64,000 bases of DNA from Nonomuraea candida (GTDB lineage: Bacteria; Actinomycetota; Actinomycetes; Streptosporangiales; Streptosporangiaceae), in assembly GCF_000725485.1 (NCBI RefSeq), contig NZ_JOAG01000042.1, forward strand, positions 1 to 64,000, read 5' to 3'. Under the pieces are notes generated by a model. It did not search any database, was not told where the DNA came from, and saw only the letters and a program-made list of their open reading frames with translations. Within the stretch, counting starts at the first letter, position 1. Every line of letters starts with the position of its first letter. The position numbers and the translations under genes were made by a program. Positions 25,023 through 34,101 of the stretch are shown in pieces.

Positions 25023-25050
25023 AACAAGCGATTGTCTGAGGGCTCATAAT
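25023..25050 (+). promoter_or_regulatory. kstR2 promoter with degenerate KstR2 site
   Basis: CATAAT (25045-25050) lies 6 nt before the GTG of kstR2 and there is no ribosome binding site, indicating a leaderless mRNA. AACAAGCGATTGTC (25023-25036) is a 12/14 match to the KstR2 pattern in the -35 zone and may provide autoregulation. Confidence 0.45.
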
Positions 25051-25056
25051 GGTGAC

Positions 25057-25725
25057 GTGACCACGCGAAAGAACTCCGGCACGACCACCACCCCGGCGAA
25101 GCGCCAGCGCACGACCTCATCGGGGCCGGCGTCAGAGCGCCGTGACCACCTCGTCAAGCTCGCCGCGGAGCTCTTCGCGCGCAAGGGCTTCCAAGCCACG
25201 ACCGTACGCGAGATCGCCGATGAGGCCGGCATCCTCTCGGGAAGTCTCTACCACCACTTCGACTCCAAGGAGACGATCGTCGACGAGGTGCTGTCCACCT
25301 TCCTCGACGACCTGATCGCCCGCTACCGCGCGGCCCTCGACAGCGGCTCCGACGCCCGCACGGTGCTGTCGGAGATGGTGCGCATCGGCTTCGGCACGCT
25401 GGAGCCCCACCGCGCCGCCATCACCGTGATGCAGAACGACTGGAACTACCTGCGGCAGTTCGAGCGCTTCAACTACCTGGTCAAGGCCGAGGACGAGGTC
25501 GAGCAGATGTGGGTGACGCAGATCAAGGCCGGGCAGGCGGCCGGGCTGTTCCGGCCCGACGTCGATCCCAAGCTCACCTACCGGATGATCCGCGACACGA
25601 TCTGGGTGGCGGTGCGCTGGTTCCGTCCCGGCGGCAGGCTCAACACCACCGCGCTGGCCGAGCACTACATCACGGTGCTCTTCGACGGGCTCGCGACCGG
25701 CGAGCGCACCACCCACAAGGGATGA
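25057..25725 (+). CDS. kstR2: TetR-family repressor KstR2
   Basis: A 222-residue TetR regulator. The N-terminal tail (about 25 residues, Thr/Arg-rich) precedes the helix-turn-helix: ERRDHLVKLAAELFARKGFQ, TTVREIADEAGILSGSLYHHFDSKETIVDEVL. KstR2 represses genes for rings C and D of cholesterol and is released by the CoA ester of HIP. The identification rests on the HTH sequence, the divergent fadA6, and the matching operator motifs upstream of the ipd genes. It overlaps the next gene by 4 nt (ATGA). Confidence 0.85.
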   Translation: MTTRKNSGTTTTPAKRQRTTSSGPASERRDHLVKLAAELFARKGFQATTVREIADEAGILSGSLYHHFDSKETIVDEVLSTFLDDLIARYRAALDSGSDARTVLSEMVRIGFGTLEPHRAAITVMQNDWNYLRQFERFNYLVKAEDEVEQMWVTQIKAGQAAGLFRPDVDPKLTYRMIRDTIWVAVRWFRPGGRLNTTALAEHYITVLFDGLATGERTTHKG

Positions 25726-26402
25726 GCCTCGGCAAGGCGGTGCGCCTGGCACTGCAGGAGGCGGCCGAGCCGGGCAAGGCCGAGACCATGCGCGCCTACA
25801 TGAAGTCGCCGATGCCGTTCCTGGGCGTGCAGGCGGTGCCCCGGCGGGCGGCGCTGCGCCGGGTCTTCGCCGAGCACCGGCTGGACAGCGCGCCGGAGTG
25901 GCGGCGCGCCGTGCTGGCGCTGTGGCGGGAGGCCGAATACCGCGAGGAGCGCTACGCGGCCATCGACCTGTCCGGCCACCACCTCTACCGGGAGTTCCAG
26001 ACCCTCTACACGGTGCCGATGTACGAGGAGATGATCGTCTCCGGCGCCTGGTGGGACCTGGTGGACGAGCTGGCCACCCACCGGATCGGCGGCCTGCTGG
26101 CCGCCTACCCCGACGCGATGCGGCCGCTCATGCTGGAGTGGGCCCACGACGGCGACCTGTGGAAGCGGCGCACGGCCATCCTGTGCCAGAACCGCTTCAA
26201 GTCGCGCACCGACACCGCGCTGCTGTACGCCTGCATCGAGCCCAGCCTGTCCGACAACGACTTCTTCGCCCGCAAGGCGATCGGCTGGGCGTTACGCGAA
26301 TACGCCAAGTGCAATCCCGGTGAGGTGCTGCGCTACGTCAAGGCCAAGGGCATCACCGGCCTGAGCCGCCGCGAGGCCCTGAAGAACCTCCCCGCCACCT
26401 GA
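25722..26402 (+). CDS. DNA alkylation repair protein (AlkD-like HEAT-repeat fold)
   Basis: A 226-residue all-helical protein: MRAYMKSPMPFLGVQAVPRRA near the N-terminus, YREERYAAIDLSG, ISGAWWDLVDELA-type helix (VSGAWWDLVDELATHRIGG), DLWKRRTAILCQNRFK, and the C-terminal DNDFFARKAIGWALREYAK. These are the hallmarks of AlkC/AlkD-type glycosylases that remove alkylated purines by HEAT-repeat binding. It starts at ATG 25722 overlapping the kstR2 stop, so it is expressed with the regulator; why is not clear. It is convergent, 2 nt apart, with a LysR gene. Confidence 0.85.
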   Translation: MSLGKAVRLALQEAAEPGKAETMRAYMKSPMPFLGVQAVPRRAALRRVFAEHRLDSAPEWRRAVLALWREAEYREERYAAIDLSGHHLYREFQTLYTVPMYEEMIVSGAWWDLVDELATHRIGGLLAAYPDAMRPLMLEWAHDGDLWKRRTAILCQNRFKSRTDTALLYACIEPSLSDNDFFARKAIGWALREYAKCNPGEVLRYVKAKGITGLSRREALKNLPAT

Positions 26403-26404
26403 CC

Positions 26405-27397
26405 TCACTCCACCCGGTCCCGCTCGCCGCCGTCCCGCTCCGCGCGGCTCCACTCGGCGCGGCTCCACTCGGCGCGGCTCCACTCGGCGCGCAGCGACCG
26501 GGCCACCTCCGCGAGCGCCGTCACGGTCGGCTCGGGGTCGCGGCGGCGCCAGGCCAGCGCGGTGGTGAGGACGAAACCGGCGTCCTCGATCGGCCGGTAC
26601 ACCACCCCCGGGTACGGGTGCCGGCGCAGCGCGGCCGGCACCACCGACGCGCCGAGCCCGGCGGCCACGAGCGCGATGATCGTCTGCTTGGGGCTGGCCT
26701 CCCTGGCGATGCGCGGGCGCAGCCCCCGCTCCCGGCAGGCCGCGATCACGCTGTCGTACCCCTCGGGGTTGACGGACCTGGGCGCCTGGATGAGCGGTTG
26801 CGCGCACGCCTCGGCCAGCGTCACGCCCTCGCGGGCGGCCAGCGGGTGGCCCTCCGGCAGCGCCAGCACGTACGGCTCGGTGTGCAGCTCCATCACGGCC
26901 ACCTCCGGCCGGTGCGCCGGCGGGTGCAGGATGCCCGCGTGCAGCCTCCCCTCCTCGATCAGCGCCAGTTGCTCGTCGCCGCGACGCTCGCTCACGGTCA
27001 GCTCCACCTGGGGACACCGCTCGGTGAACCGGCGGATGAGCTCCGGGGCCACGCCGTAGAGCGCGGCATCCACCACGCCGAGGTCGAGCCGGCCCAGCTC
27101 GCCCCGCGCCGCCGCGCGGGCCCGCTCGCCGGCGCGGGCGGCCTGCCGCAGCGTGGCCCGCGCCTCGCCCAGGAACACCTCTCCCGCCGCCGTCAGCTCG
27201 ACGCTCCTCTTGGTACGGCGCAGCAGCCGGACCCCGACCTCCTGCTCCAGCCGCTGGATCTGGGTGCTGAGCGGCGGCTGTGACATGTGCAGCCGGCGGG
27301 CGGCCCGGCCGAAGTGCAGCTCTTCGGCCACGGCGACGAAGTACTCCATCCGCCGCAGGTCGGAGCCGCTTGATACGCGATCGCTATTTGTCGGCAC
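26405..27397 (-). CDS. LysR-family transcriptional regulator
   Basis: About 330 residues. HTH: LRRMEYFVAVAEELHFGRAARRLHMSQPPLSTQIQRLEQEVG, followed by a LysR substrate-binding domain (LGVVDAALYGVAPELIRRF ... GLGASVVPAALRRHPYPGVVYRPI). The start is set at GTG 27397 because a promoter (TTGACC-18-CAATAT) ends 8 nt before it; GTG 27421 is possible but lies within that promoter. The C-terminus carries three copies of RAEWS, from a 15-nt tandem repeat, just before the stop; LysR proteins do not normally have this tail. It is divergent from the LVIVD-repeat protein gene and may control it. Confidence 0.85.
   Translation of the reverse strand: MPTNSDRVSSGSDLRRMEYFVAVAEELHFGRAARRLHMSQPPLSTQIQRLEQEVGVRLLRRTKRSVELTAAGEVFLGEARATLRQAARAGERARAAARGELGRLDLGVVDAALYGVAPELIRRFTERCPQVELTVSERRGDEQLALIEEGRLHAGILHPPAHRPEVAVMELHTEPYVLALPEGHPLAAREGVTLAEACAQPLIQAPRSVNPEGYDSVIAACRERGLRPRIAREASPKQTIIALVAAGLGASVVPAALRRHPYPGVVYRPIEDAGFVLTTALAWRRRDPEPTVTALAEVARSLRAEWSRAEWSRAEWSRAERDGGERDRVE
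26444..26492 (-). repeat. 15-nt in-frame repeat at the 3' end of the LysR gene
   Basis: Three copies of GCGCGGCTCCACTCG encode RAEWS on the minus strand, within the last 25 codons of the gene. Confidence 0.75.
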
Positions 27398-27405
27398 CGA
27401 ATCAG

Positions 27406-27435
27406 ATATTGGACGTATCACTCCTTCCCGGTCAA
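27406..27435 (-). promoter_or_regulatory. Leaderless promoter of the LysR gene
   Basis: On the minus strand TTGACC (27435-27430), an 18-nt spacer and CAATAT (27411-27406) are followed after 8 nt by the GTG at 27397. Confidence 0.5.
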
Positions 27436-27474
27436 CCCTGGTCGAGCCAGGAACGACGATCGAGGGGGAAGCCC

Positions 27475-28956
27475 TTGCCCGGTCAGCCCATGTCCAGAAG
27501 AGAGACCCTGCGCGCGTCGGCCGCCATGCTGGGCGCCACGGCGGGAGCGGCGGCGGCGCTCGCCGGCGCGCCCGCCGCGCGCGCCGGCTCCCGCCAGGGG
27601 GACGCCGAAGGAGACGCCGCGAAAGACGCCACGAGAGACGTCACGGTGCGCCCGCCCAAGGGCGCCTACGCCCGCAACGTCGAGGTGCTCGGCTACTGCG
27701 ACCTCGACGAGCGGCCCGCGTTCAAGATGTCGATCAAGAAGCAGAACGGCCGCTGGTACCTCTACACCGGCCACTTCTGGGAGGCCGGGTGGAGCGTCGT
27801 GGACGTGACGGACCCGGCCGCGGCGAAGGTGCTGCGGTTCACCCCGATCCCCGGGCCGCAGGGCAACACCATCGGCAACCAGGTCACGCTGCACGGCGAC
27901 ACGATGATCACGGCGATGGAGAAGGTGTTCCCCGAGGGCGCGCCCGGCTCGGACCCGACGGTGCCCTTCCTGGAAGGGGTGCTGATCTGGGACATCTCGG
28001 ACCCGGCACGGCCGGTTCAGCTCTCCCACTGGAAGACGGGCGGCACGGGCACGCATCGCAACCTCTACGCGGGCGGCGACCTGGTGCACCTGTCGGCGGC
28101 GATGCCCGGGTTCACCGGCAACATCTACGTCATCCTCGACATCTCCGACCGCCGCGCGCCGCGGATCGCGGGCCGGTGGTGGGTGCCCGGCCAGGAACGG
28201 GGCCGGGCCACGCCCCCGCCGGCGGGCGCGCCGCACGCCCATGGCTTCTGCTGCGGCAACGGCGCCCACGTGCACCTGCACGGCCCGCCGTACCCCGTGG
28301 GCGACCTCGTCTACCTGCCCTACGGGGCGGCGGGGCTGATCATCCTCGACATCTCGGACGTCTCGCGCCCGCGGCAGGTGGGGCACCTGCCGTTCAGCCC
28401 GCCCTTCCACGCCCAGTTCGGCGTCCACGGCGTGCTGCCGATCCCGGAGCGCGGCATCGCCTTCGCCAATTCCGAGAACATCTCCTACGGCACGGGCCCG
28501 GCGCACCACTCCTCGATCATCGACATCTCCGACCCGGCGAACCCGTTCCTGCTGTCGCTGCTGCCGGAGCCGATCCCGCCGGCGGGCGCGCCGTACGACG
28601 ACTTCACGACCCGGGGCGGCTGGTCGGGCCCGCACAACATGAACCACCACCTCTACAGCCCCGACGTGCAGCCCATGAACGGGCTGTTCTACATGGCCCA
28701 CTTCAACGCCGGGCTGCGCGTCTACGACGTGACGAACACGCGGCTGCCGCGCGAGGTCGGCTACTTCGTCCCGCCCGAGCCCCGCAAGCGCTACGGCCCC
28801 CTGCCCCTGCCCCGCGAGGGTGAGCCCGCCGACGCCCCGCCCGTCCTGCAGACGGAAGACGTGGTCGTGGACCGGCGCGGCCACATCTACATCACCGACA
28901 AGAACCAGGGCCTGTGGATCCTCAGGTACGTCGGCCCGCGGCCCGGCTCTCGCTGA
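27475..28956 (+). CDS. Tat-exported LVIVD-repeat (beta-propeller-like) protein
   Basis: About 493 residues. The N-terminus has a twin-arginine signal (MSRRETLRASAAMLGATAGA, cleavage after AARA). The mature chain carries repeated 'xDISDPxxPxxxG' blocks, for example VLIWDISDPARPVQLSHW, YVILDISDRRAPRIAGRW, LIILDISDVSRPRQVGH and SSIIDISDPANPF, which are LVIVD repeats forming a propeller. His-rich segments (HAHGFCCGNGAHVHLHG, NMNHHLYS) could bind metal. The TTG 27475 follows GAGGGGGAA at good spacing; ATG 27490 is the alternative. Function unknown; Tat export suggests a cofactor or metal loaded in the cytoplasm. It is followed by a Tat-exported SDR. Confidence 0.8.
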   Translation: MPGQPMSRRETLRASAAMLGATAGAAAALAGAPAARAGSRQGDAEGDAAKDATRDVTVRPPKGAYARNVEVLGYCDLDERPAFKMSIKKQNGRWYLYTGHFWEAGWSVVDVTDPAAAKVLRFTPIPGPQGNTIGNQVTLHGDTMITAMEKVFPEGAPGSDPTVPFLEGVLIWDISDPARPVQLSHWKTGGTGTHRNLYAGGDLVHLSAAMPGFTGNIYVILDISDRRAPRIAGRWWVPGQERGRATPPPAGAPHAHGFCCGNGAHVHLHGPPYPVGDLVYLPYGAAGLIILDISDVSRPRQVGHLPFSPPFHAQFGVHGVLPIPERGIAFANSENISYGTGPAHHSSIIDISDPANPFLLSLLPEPIPPAGAPYDDFTTRGGWSGPHNMNHHLYSPDVQPMNGLFYMAHFNAGLRVYDVTNTRLPREVGYFVPPEPRKRYGPLPLPREGEPADAPPVLQTEDVVVDRRGHIYITDKNQGLWILRYVGPRPGSR

Positions 28957-28978
28957 CCGGATGCCCCCCTTGCATGAC

Positions 28979-29017
28979 GCGAGCGATGACTCGTATATTT
29001 CACGAGTGATCGCTCGT
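28979..29017. promoter_or_regulatory. Double TetR-type operator
   Basis: Two near-copies of the 16-bp palindrome ACGAGYGATCRCTCGT lie at 28979-28994 (GCGAGCGATGACTCGT) and 29002-29017 (ACGAGTGATCGCTCGT), centre to centre 23 bp. Together they also form a 14-bp inverted repeat with one mismatch. They precede the Tat-SDR gene by 20 nt. Confidence 0.6.
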
Positions 29018-29037
29018 ATCTTTTCTGGGGGTTCAGC

Positions 29038-29943
29038 ATGACCAGTTCCATGGGGCGCCGTTCGCTGCTCGCGGGGGCGGCCGGGGCGGCCGGGATGATC
29101 GGCCTGGCGCAGGCGGGCACGACCGCCCCGGCCTCGGCGGCGACGGCGCCCCCGGCCCGGCGCTACGAGGGCAAGGTGGTGCTCGTCACCGGCGCCACCT
29201 CCGGCATCGGCAGGGCGGCCGCGCTCGCCTTCGCCGGCGAGGGCGCCAAGGTGGGCTTCTGCGGCCGGCGCGAGAACCTCGGCCGCGAGGTCGAGCGGGA
29301 GATCCGGCGCAAGGGCGGCGAGGCCACCTACATCAGGGCCGACGTCCGCGACCCGGGCCAGATCAAGACGTTCGTGGACCGGGTCGCCCAGAAGTACGGC
29401 GGCCTGCACATCGCGCTGAACAACGCCGGCATCCAGTACCGCAAGCGCATCGCCGACATGAGCGTCGCCGAGTGGGAGGACACCCTGGCCACCAACGCCA
29501 GGGCGGTGTTCCTCGGCATCAAGCACCAGGCTCCGCACATCACCGCGTCCGGCGGCGGGGTGATCCTGGTGACGGGCTCGGCCAACGAGTTCGCCACCAG
29601 GGAGTTCATCACCGCCTACGCCGCGAGCAAGGGGGCGGTCACCGGCCTGGTGCGCGGCGCCGCCATCGAGTACGGCTCCGCGGGCATCCGGGTCGTCGCG
29701 CTCTCCCCCGGCACCACCGACACCGCCATGGTGGACGCCTGGCGCCCCATCCTGGCCCCCGAGGCGAACGACGAGCAGTGGAAGGCGCTCAAGGCCGGCG
29801 AGCAGCCGGGCATCGACGGGCTCAAGCGCATGGCCCAGCCGGCCGAGATGGCCAACGCGGCCCTGGCGCTGGCCTCCGACGACATGAGCTTCCTGACCGG
29901 GGTGTCGGTGCTGGTGGACGGCGGCATGCTGGCCGGCATCTGA
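29038..29943 (+). CDS. SDR-family oxidoreductase with Tat signal peptide
   Basis: A 301-residue protein: first about 35 residues form a twin-arginine signal ([20 protein letters not shown], then ASAATA), followed by a complete SDR domain with [17 protein letters not shown], Ser in [13 protein letters not shown] and a C-terminal VLVDGG. SDRs are normally cytosolic, so export is unusual; Tat would allow export with bound NAD(P). The glutathione-like or FabG-like active site is complete. Upstream lies a double TetR-type operator but no TetR gene is near. It shares direction with the LVIVD gene 81 nt upstream and may function with it at the cell surface. Confidence 0.85.
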   Translation: MTSSMGRRSLLAGAAGAAGMIGLAQAGTTAPASAATAPPARRYEGKVVLVTGATSGIGRAAALAFAGEGAKVGFCGRRENLGREVEREIRRKGGEATYIRADVRDPGQIKTFVDRVAQKYGGLHIALNNAGIQYRKRIADMSVAEWEDTLATNARAVFLGIKHQAPHITASGGGVILVTGSANEFATREFITAYAASKGAVTGLVRGAAIEYGSAGIRVVALSPGTTDTAMVDAWRPILAPEANDEQWKALKAGEQPGIDGLKRMAQPAEMANAALALASDDMSFLTGVSVLVDGGMLAGI

Positions 29944-29947
29944 CCCC

Positions 29948-30787
29948 TCACCTGGTCCACAGGGCGTCCTGGACGGCCTGGACCAGGGCCATCAGCTCCG
30001 GGGTGACCCGTTCGCGCGACCACGCCAGCGCGTACGTGATGCGCAGGCCGCCCGCGTCCAGCGGCACGAAGCGCACGTCCTCCCGCCGGACCGTCCTGAC
30101 CAGGAGCTGCGGGATGGGCAGCACCCCGGCCCCGGCCGCCACCAGGTCGAGCGCGGCCGCGAAGTCGTCGCCGGGCACCAGCCGGGTGCGGCCGGGCAGC
30201 CCCTGCCAGGGGCGGTCGCCCGGCGTGAGCAGCACCTGTCCGCCCAGCTCGGCCGCGCCGACCCGGGGCCACGACTCCAGCCGGTGCCCGGCGGGGACGG
30301 CCAGGTGATCGACGGTGACGTGGAACCTGGCCGCCGTGACGAACGGCGCGGGCGCCGGCGTGGCCAGGATCGCCGCCGACACCTCGCCGTCCGCCAGCGC
30401 CCGCGCCGCCTCGCCCCGCCCGGCCGCGCGCAGCTCCACGCCGATGGCGGGCGAGCGCCCCGCCAGCCTCCTCGCGATGCGCGCGGCGAGCGCCCCGACG
30501 AGTGGTGGATAAGCCAGGTGAATGGTGGGCCTCGCCAGCCGGGCGGCTTCCGCGCCGAACGCCCGCACCGAGTCGATCACCTGCTCCGCGTACGCCAGCA
30601 GCGCCTTGCCCTCCGCCGTCAGCCGCACTTCGCGCGCCGTCCGCTGGAAGAGGCGGACGCCGGCGGCGCGTTCGAGCCGGGTGATGGCCTGGCTCATGGC
30701 GGGCTGGGACATCCCCAGGTCGGCGGCGGCGGCCGAGAAGCTGAGCCGGTCGGCGACCCTGGTGAAGCAGTGGATCTCCCTGAGCAT
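29948..30787 (-). CDS. LysR-family regulator divergent from metE (possible MetR analogue)
   Basis: About 279 residues. [46 protein letters not shown]; then a LysR effector domain ([18 protein letters not shown] ... [15 protein letters not shown]). ATG 30787 gives the usual family N-terminus; ATG 30796 and GTG 30811 are alternatives, none with a clear ribosome binding site. Its divergent position to metE, only 81 nt away, is the classic metR-metE layout of proteobacteria. The usual MetR box TGAA-N5-TTCA is not seen, so the operator differs or the regulator has another target. Confidence 0.8.
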   Translation of the reverse strand: MLREIHCFTRVADRLSFSAAAADLGMSQPAMSQAITRLERAAGVRLFQRTAREVRLTAEGKALLAYAEQVIDSVRAFGAEAARLARPTIHLAYPPLVGALAARIARRLAGRSPAIGVELRAAGRGEAARALADGEVSAAILATPAPAPFVTAARFHVTVDHLAVPAGHRLESWPRVGAAELGGQVLLTPGDRPWQGLPGRTRLVPGDDFAAALDLVAAGAGVLPIPQLLVRTVRREDVRFVPLDAGGLRITYALAWSRERVTPELMALVQAVQDALWTR

Positions 30788-30868
30788 AAGCAGCATCAAT
30801 CCATGGTGCACGACATCGGAGGGCTCGGCAGGATTCCCAGCGACCTGATCCAGATGAGGGAGTCCACG

Positions 30869-33187
30869 ATGTCGTCATTTCCCCAGCCCGCCGGTCACCA
30901 GGCGGCGTTTCCCCGGTCCACCGTGCTCGGCTATCCGCGGATCGGGCCGCGCAGGGAGCTGAAGCGGGCGCTGGAGTCCTACTGGGCCGGGCGCTCGACC
31001 CGGGCCGAGCTCGACGCCGTGGGCGCCGGGCTGCGGGAGCGGACCTGGCGCAGGCTGGCCGAGCTCGGGCTGGAAGGGCTGCCGTCGAACACGTTCTCGC
31101 TCTACGACCAGGTGCTGGACACGGCGGTGCTGCTCGGCGCGGTGCCCGCGCGCTACCGCGACGCCGCCGACCCCTACTTCGCGATGGCCAGGGGCACCGA
31201 CGGGCTGGCGCCGCTGCGGATGACGAAGTGGTTCGACACCAACTACCACTACATCGTGCCCGAGATCGGGCCGGAGACCGTGTTCGCGCTCGACGCGGCC
31301 AAGCCGCTGGGCGAGGTGCGGGAGGCGCGGGCGCTGGGGTACGAGACGCGGCCCGTGGTGGTGGGGCCGGTGACGTTCCTGCTGCTGAGCTCGGCGCTCG
31401 ACCGGCTGGAGGAGGTGCTGGGCTGTTACGAGGAGCTGCTGGCCGCGCTGGCCGCCGAGGGGGTCGCGTGGGTGCAGCTCGACGAGCCCGCGCTGGTGGG
31501 CGACCGGACGGCGGAGGAGCTGGCCGCCGTGCGGGCAGCGTACGAGCGGCTGGGCTCGTTCGGGCCGCGGCCCGGGCTGTTCGTCGCCTCCTCCTTCGGG
31601 GACCTGGGCGAGTCGCTGCCCGTGCTGGCCGGCACGCCGGTCGAGGCGATCGGGCTCGACCTGGTGCGGGGCGGCGTTCCCGGCGTGGACGCGGGCGGCC
31701 GGACAGTGGTGGCCGGCGCGGCTCCCGGCGTCGACCTGAGCGGGAAGACCGTGGTGGCGGGGGTCGTGTCCGGGCGTGACGTGTGGCGCACGCCGGCCGC
31801 CCGGGCCTCGGCCGCCCTGGCGGCGGTACGGGCCACGGGGGCGGCGCGGGTGGTGGTGGGCACGTCCTGCTCGCTGCTCCATGTGCCGTACTCGGTGGCG
31901 GACGAGCCCGACCTCGCGCCGGAGCTGCGGGGGCGGCTGGCGTTCGCGGAGGAGAAGGTGGCCGAGGTGGTCGCGCTGGCCGCCGCCCACGCCGGCGCCC
32001 CGGCCCCCGCCGGTCCCGGCCGAGCACAGACCGGCGCCGCACAGACCGGGGAGGCCCTGGGCGGGGAGGCGCCGGTCGGAAGCGGGGGCGGGGGCGAGGA
32101 GCCGTCCGTGGCGCTGTCGGAGCCCGCGCCGGTGGCGGAGCGCTCCCCGTACGCGGTGCGCGCCGCCGCCCAGGCCGGGCACCTGCGGCTGCCCCTGCTG
32201 CCGACCACCACGATCGGCTCGTTCCCGCAGACCGGCGAGCTGCGCGCGGCCCGCGCCGCGGTGGCGGCCGGCACGCTGTCGCAGGCCGGCTACGAGGCCC
32301 GGGTCGAGGCCGAGATCGAGCGCGTGATCCGCGCGCAGGAGCGGCTCGGCCTCGACGTCCTCGTGCACGGGGAGCCGGAGCGCAACGACATGGTGCAGTA
32401 CTTCGCCGAGCACCTCGACGGGTTCGCGGTGACCAGGAACGGCTGGGTGCAGTCGTACGGATCTCGCTGCACGCGGCCGCCGATCCTGCACGGCGACGTG
32501 AGCCGGCCGGGGCCGATCACCGTGCGGTGGGCCCGGTACGCGCAGTCGCTCACGGACCTGCCGGTCAAGGGCATGCTCACCGGCCCCGTCACGATCGTGG
32601 CCTGGTCGTTCGTCCGTGACGACCTGCCGCTGCGTGACGTGGTGTTCCAGGTGGCGGACGCGGTGCGGGAGGAGGTACGGGACCTGGAGGCGGCCGGGGT
32701 GTCGATCATCCAGGTGGACGAGCCGGCGCTGCGCGAGCTGCTGCCGCTGCGGCGGGCGGCGCAGGCCGACTATCTGGAGTGGGCGGTGGCGGCGTACCGG
32801 CGGGCCACGTCGGGGGCGGGTGACCGTACCCAGATCCACACCCACCTGTGCTACTCCGACGCCGATGAGATCCTGGCCGCCATCGACGGCCTGGACGCCG
32901 ACGTCACCACGATCGAGTCCGCCCGCTCCGGCGCGCGGATCCTGGGCGCGGTGTCGTCCTTCGGCCGGGGGCTGGGGCCCGGCGTCTACGACATCCACTC
33001 CCCGCGCGTGCCCTCGGCCGGGGAGGTCGAGTCGCTGCTGCGGCGGACGGTGTCGGCCCTGCCGGTGGAGCGGGTGTGGGTCAACCCGGACTGCGGGCTG
33101 AAGACCCGTACGTACGAGGAGGCCGAGGCCTCCCTGGCCAACGTGGTCGCGGCCACCCGCCGCCTGCGCGCCGAACTCGGCGCCTGA
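30869..33187 (+). CDS. metE: Cobalamin-independent methionine synthase MetE
   Basis: A 772-residue double TIM-barrel enzyme that moves the methyl group of 5-methyltetrahydropteroyl-polyglutamate to homocysteine. N-terminal barrel: [20 protein letters not shown] and [16 protein letters not shown]-terminal barrel: [34 protein letters not shown] and the zinc ligands in HTHLCYSD and [17 protein letters not shown] precedes the ATG at 30869. Odd: two duplicated blocks (GVDxxGxTVVAG) in the N-terminal barrel near residue 275, and a Gly/Ala-rich linker of about 50 residues between barrels near residues 370-425, both longer than usual. No cobalamin riboswitch was recognised upstream. Confidence 0.95.
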   Translation: MSSFPQPAGHQAAFPRSTVLGYPRIGPRRELKRALESYWAGRSTRAELDAVGAGLRERTWRRLAELGLEGLPSNTFSLYDQVLDTAVLLGAVPARYRDAADPYFAMARGTDGLAPLRMTKWFDTNYHYIVPEIGPETVFALDAAKPLGEVREARALGYETRPVVVGPVTFLLLSSALDRLEEVLGCYEELLAALAAEGVAWVQLDEPALVGDRTAEELAAVRAAYERLGSFGPRPGLFVASSFGDLGESLPVLAGTPVEAIGLDLVRGGVPGVDAGGRTVVAGAAPGVDLSGKTVVAGVVSGRDVWRTPAARASAALAAVRATGAARVVVGTSCSLLHVPYSVADEPDLAPELRGRLAFAEEKVAEVVALAAAHAGAPAPAGPGRAQTGAAQTGEALGGEAPVGSGGGGEEPSVALSEPAPVAERSPYAVRAAAQAGHLRLPLLPTTTIGSFPQTGELRAARAAVAAGTLSQAGYEARVEAEIERVIRAQERLGLDVLVHGEPERNDMVQYFAEHLDGFAVTRNGWVQSYGSRCTRPPILHGDVSRPGPITVRWARYAQSLTDLPVKGMLTGPVTIVAWSFVRDDLPLRDVVFQVADAVREEVRDLEAAGVSIIQVDEPALRELLPLRRAAQADYLEWAVAAYRRATSGAGDRTQIHTHLCYSDADEILAAIDGLDADVTTIESARSGARILGAVSSFGRGLGPGVYDIHSPRVPSAGEVESLLRRTVSALPVERVWVNPDCGLKTRTYEEAEASLANVVAATRRLRAELGA

Positions 33188-33235
33188 TCGTCGGCGGGCG
33201 GCGGTCACCGCAAGCCGCCGATCACCAGCGGCCGG

Positions 33236-33281
33236 CGGTCACACCAGTGATCACACGAGCGATCACACGAGTGGTCACACC
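33236..33281 (-). repeat. 12-nt tandem repeat over the SDR stop codon
   Basis: Units AGTGATCACACG (33246), AGCGATCACACG (33258) and AGTGGTCACACC (33270), with a partial copy before them. On the minus strand each unit contains GTGTGA, and the copy at 33270 supplies the TGA stop of the SDR gene (33275-33277). Confidence 0.75.
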
Positions 33282-34006
33282 AGGCCGCCGTCCGCGGTGA
33301 GGTTCTGGCCGGTGAGCCAGGCGGCGTCCGGGCTCAGCAGCAGCGCGACCACCGAGGCGATGTCGGCGGGCACGCCCACGCGGCCCAGCGCCGTCATGTG
33401 CGCGACCCCGGCCATGCCCTCCGGCGACACCCCGGCGCGCAGCAGGTCGGTGTCGGTCGGGCCGGGCGAGACCGCGTTGACGGTGATCCCGCGCCGTCCC
33501 AGCTCGCGCGAGGCGACCCGGGTGAGCTGCTCGACGGCGGCCTTGCTCGCCGCGTAGACCGACTCGCCCGGGCTGGGCCAGGCGGTGCCGGTGGAGGAGA
33601 CGGTGACGATCCGGCCGCCGTCGGCCATCCGGCGCGCCGCCGCCCGCACCGCGAAGAACGCGCCCCGGACGTTGACCGCCATCACCCGCTCGAACGCCTC
33701 GGGGGTCAGCGCGTCGATCGGCGTGTGCTCCATCACGCCCGCGTTGTTCACCAGCGCGGTCAGCGGGCCCGCCGCCCGGTCGGCGAACACCCGGTCCGCG
33801 GCGGCGAACAGCGACTCCACCTGGCCGGGGTCGGCCGAGTCCGCCCGTACGGCGACCGCCCGCCCGTCGCAAACCTCCTCCACCAGCCGCGCCGCCTGCT
33901 CGTCGGCCACGTAGCTGAACACCACGGTCGCGCCGTCGCCCGCCAGCCGCTCCACCACGGCCCGGCCGATGCCGCGCGATCCACCCGTCACCACTGCTGC
34001 GGTCAT
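33275..34006 (-). CDS. SDR-family oxidoreductase
   Basis: A 243-residue FabG-like dehydrogenase with TGGSRGIGRAV, NNAGVMEHTP, Ser in VSSTGTAWPS, YAASK and SPGPTDTDLL. The ATG at 34006 has AAAGGGAG upstream. It is divergent from a WYL-domain regulator with an 11-bp perfect inverted repeat between them, so regulation by that protein is likely. The substrate is unknown. Its stop codon lies in a tandem repeat array. Confidence 0.85.
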   Translation of the reverse strand: MTAAVVTGGSRGIGRAVVERLAGDGATVVFSYVADEQAARLVEEVCDGRAVAVRADSADPGQVESLFAAADRVFADRAAGPLTALVNNAGVMEHTPIDALTPEAFERVMAVNVRGAFFAVRAAARRMADGGRIVTVSSTGTAWPSPGESVYAASKAAVEQLTRVASRELGRRGITVNAVSPGPTDTDLLRAGVSPEGMAGVAHMTALGRVGVPADIASVVALLLSPDAAWLTGQNLTADGGLV

Positions 34007-34055
34007 GAGACTCCCTTTCACCGTCTTCGTCAGAGGGAGCCCTCACCATGACAGC

Positions 34056-34082
34056 CCTCGCGGAAGCAGGACTTCCGCGAGG
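34056..34082. promoter_or_regulatory. Perfect inverted repeat between SDR and WYL regulator
   Basis: CCTCGCGGAAG (34056-34066) and CTTCCGCGAGG (34072-34082) flank a 5-nt spacer. The position, 20 nt upstream of the WYL gene and 50 nt upstream of the SDR gene, fits a shared operator. Confidence 0.6.
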
Positions 34083-34101
34083 TGCGCGAGGATGAACTCC
34101 C

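Noticed and set aside
30788..30868. Cobalamin riboswitch or MetR box in front of metE
   Set aside because: The gap is only 81 nt, too short for a B12 element, and TGAA-N5-TTCA is absent.
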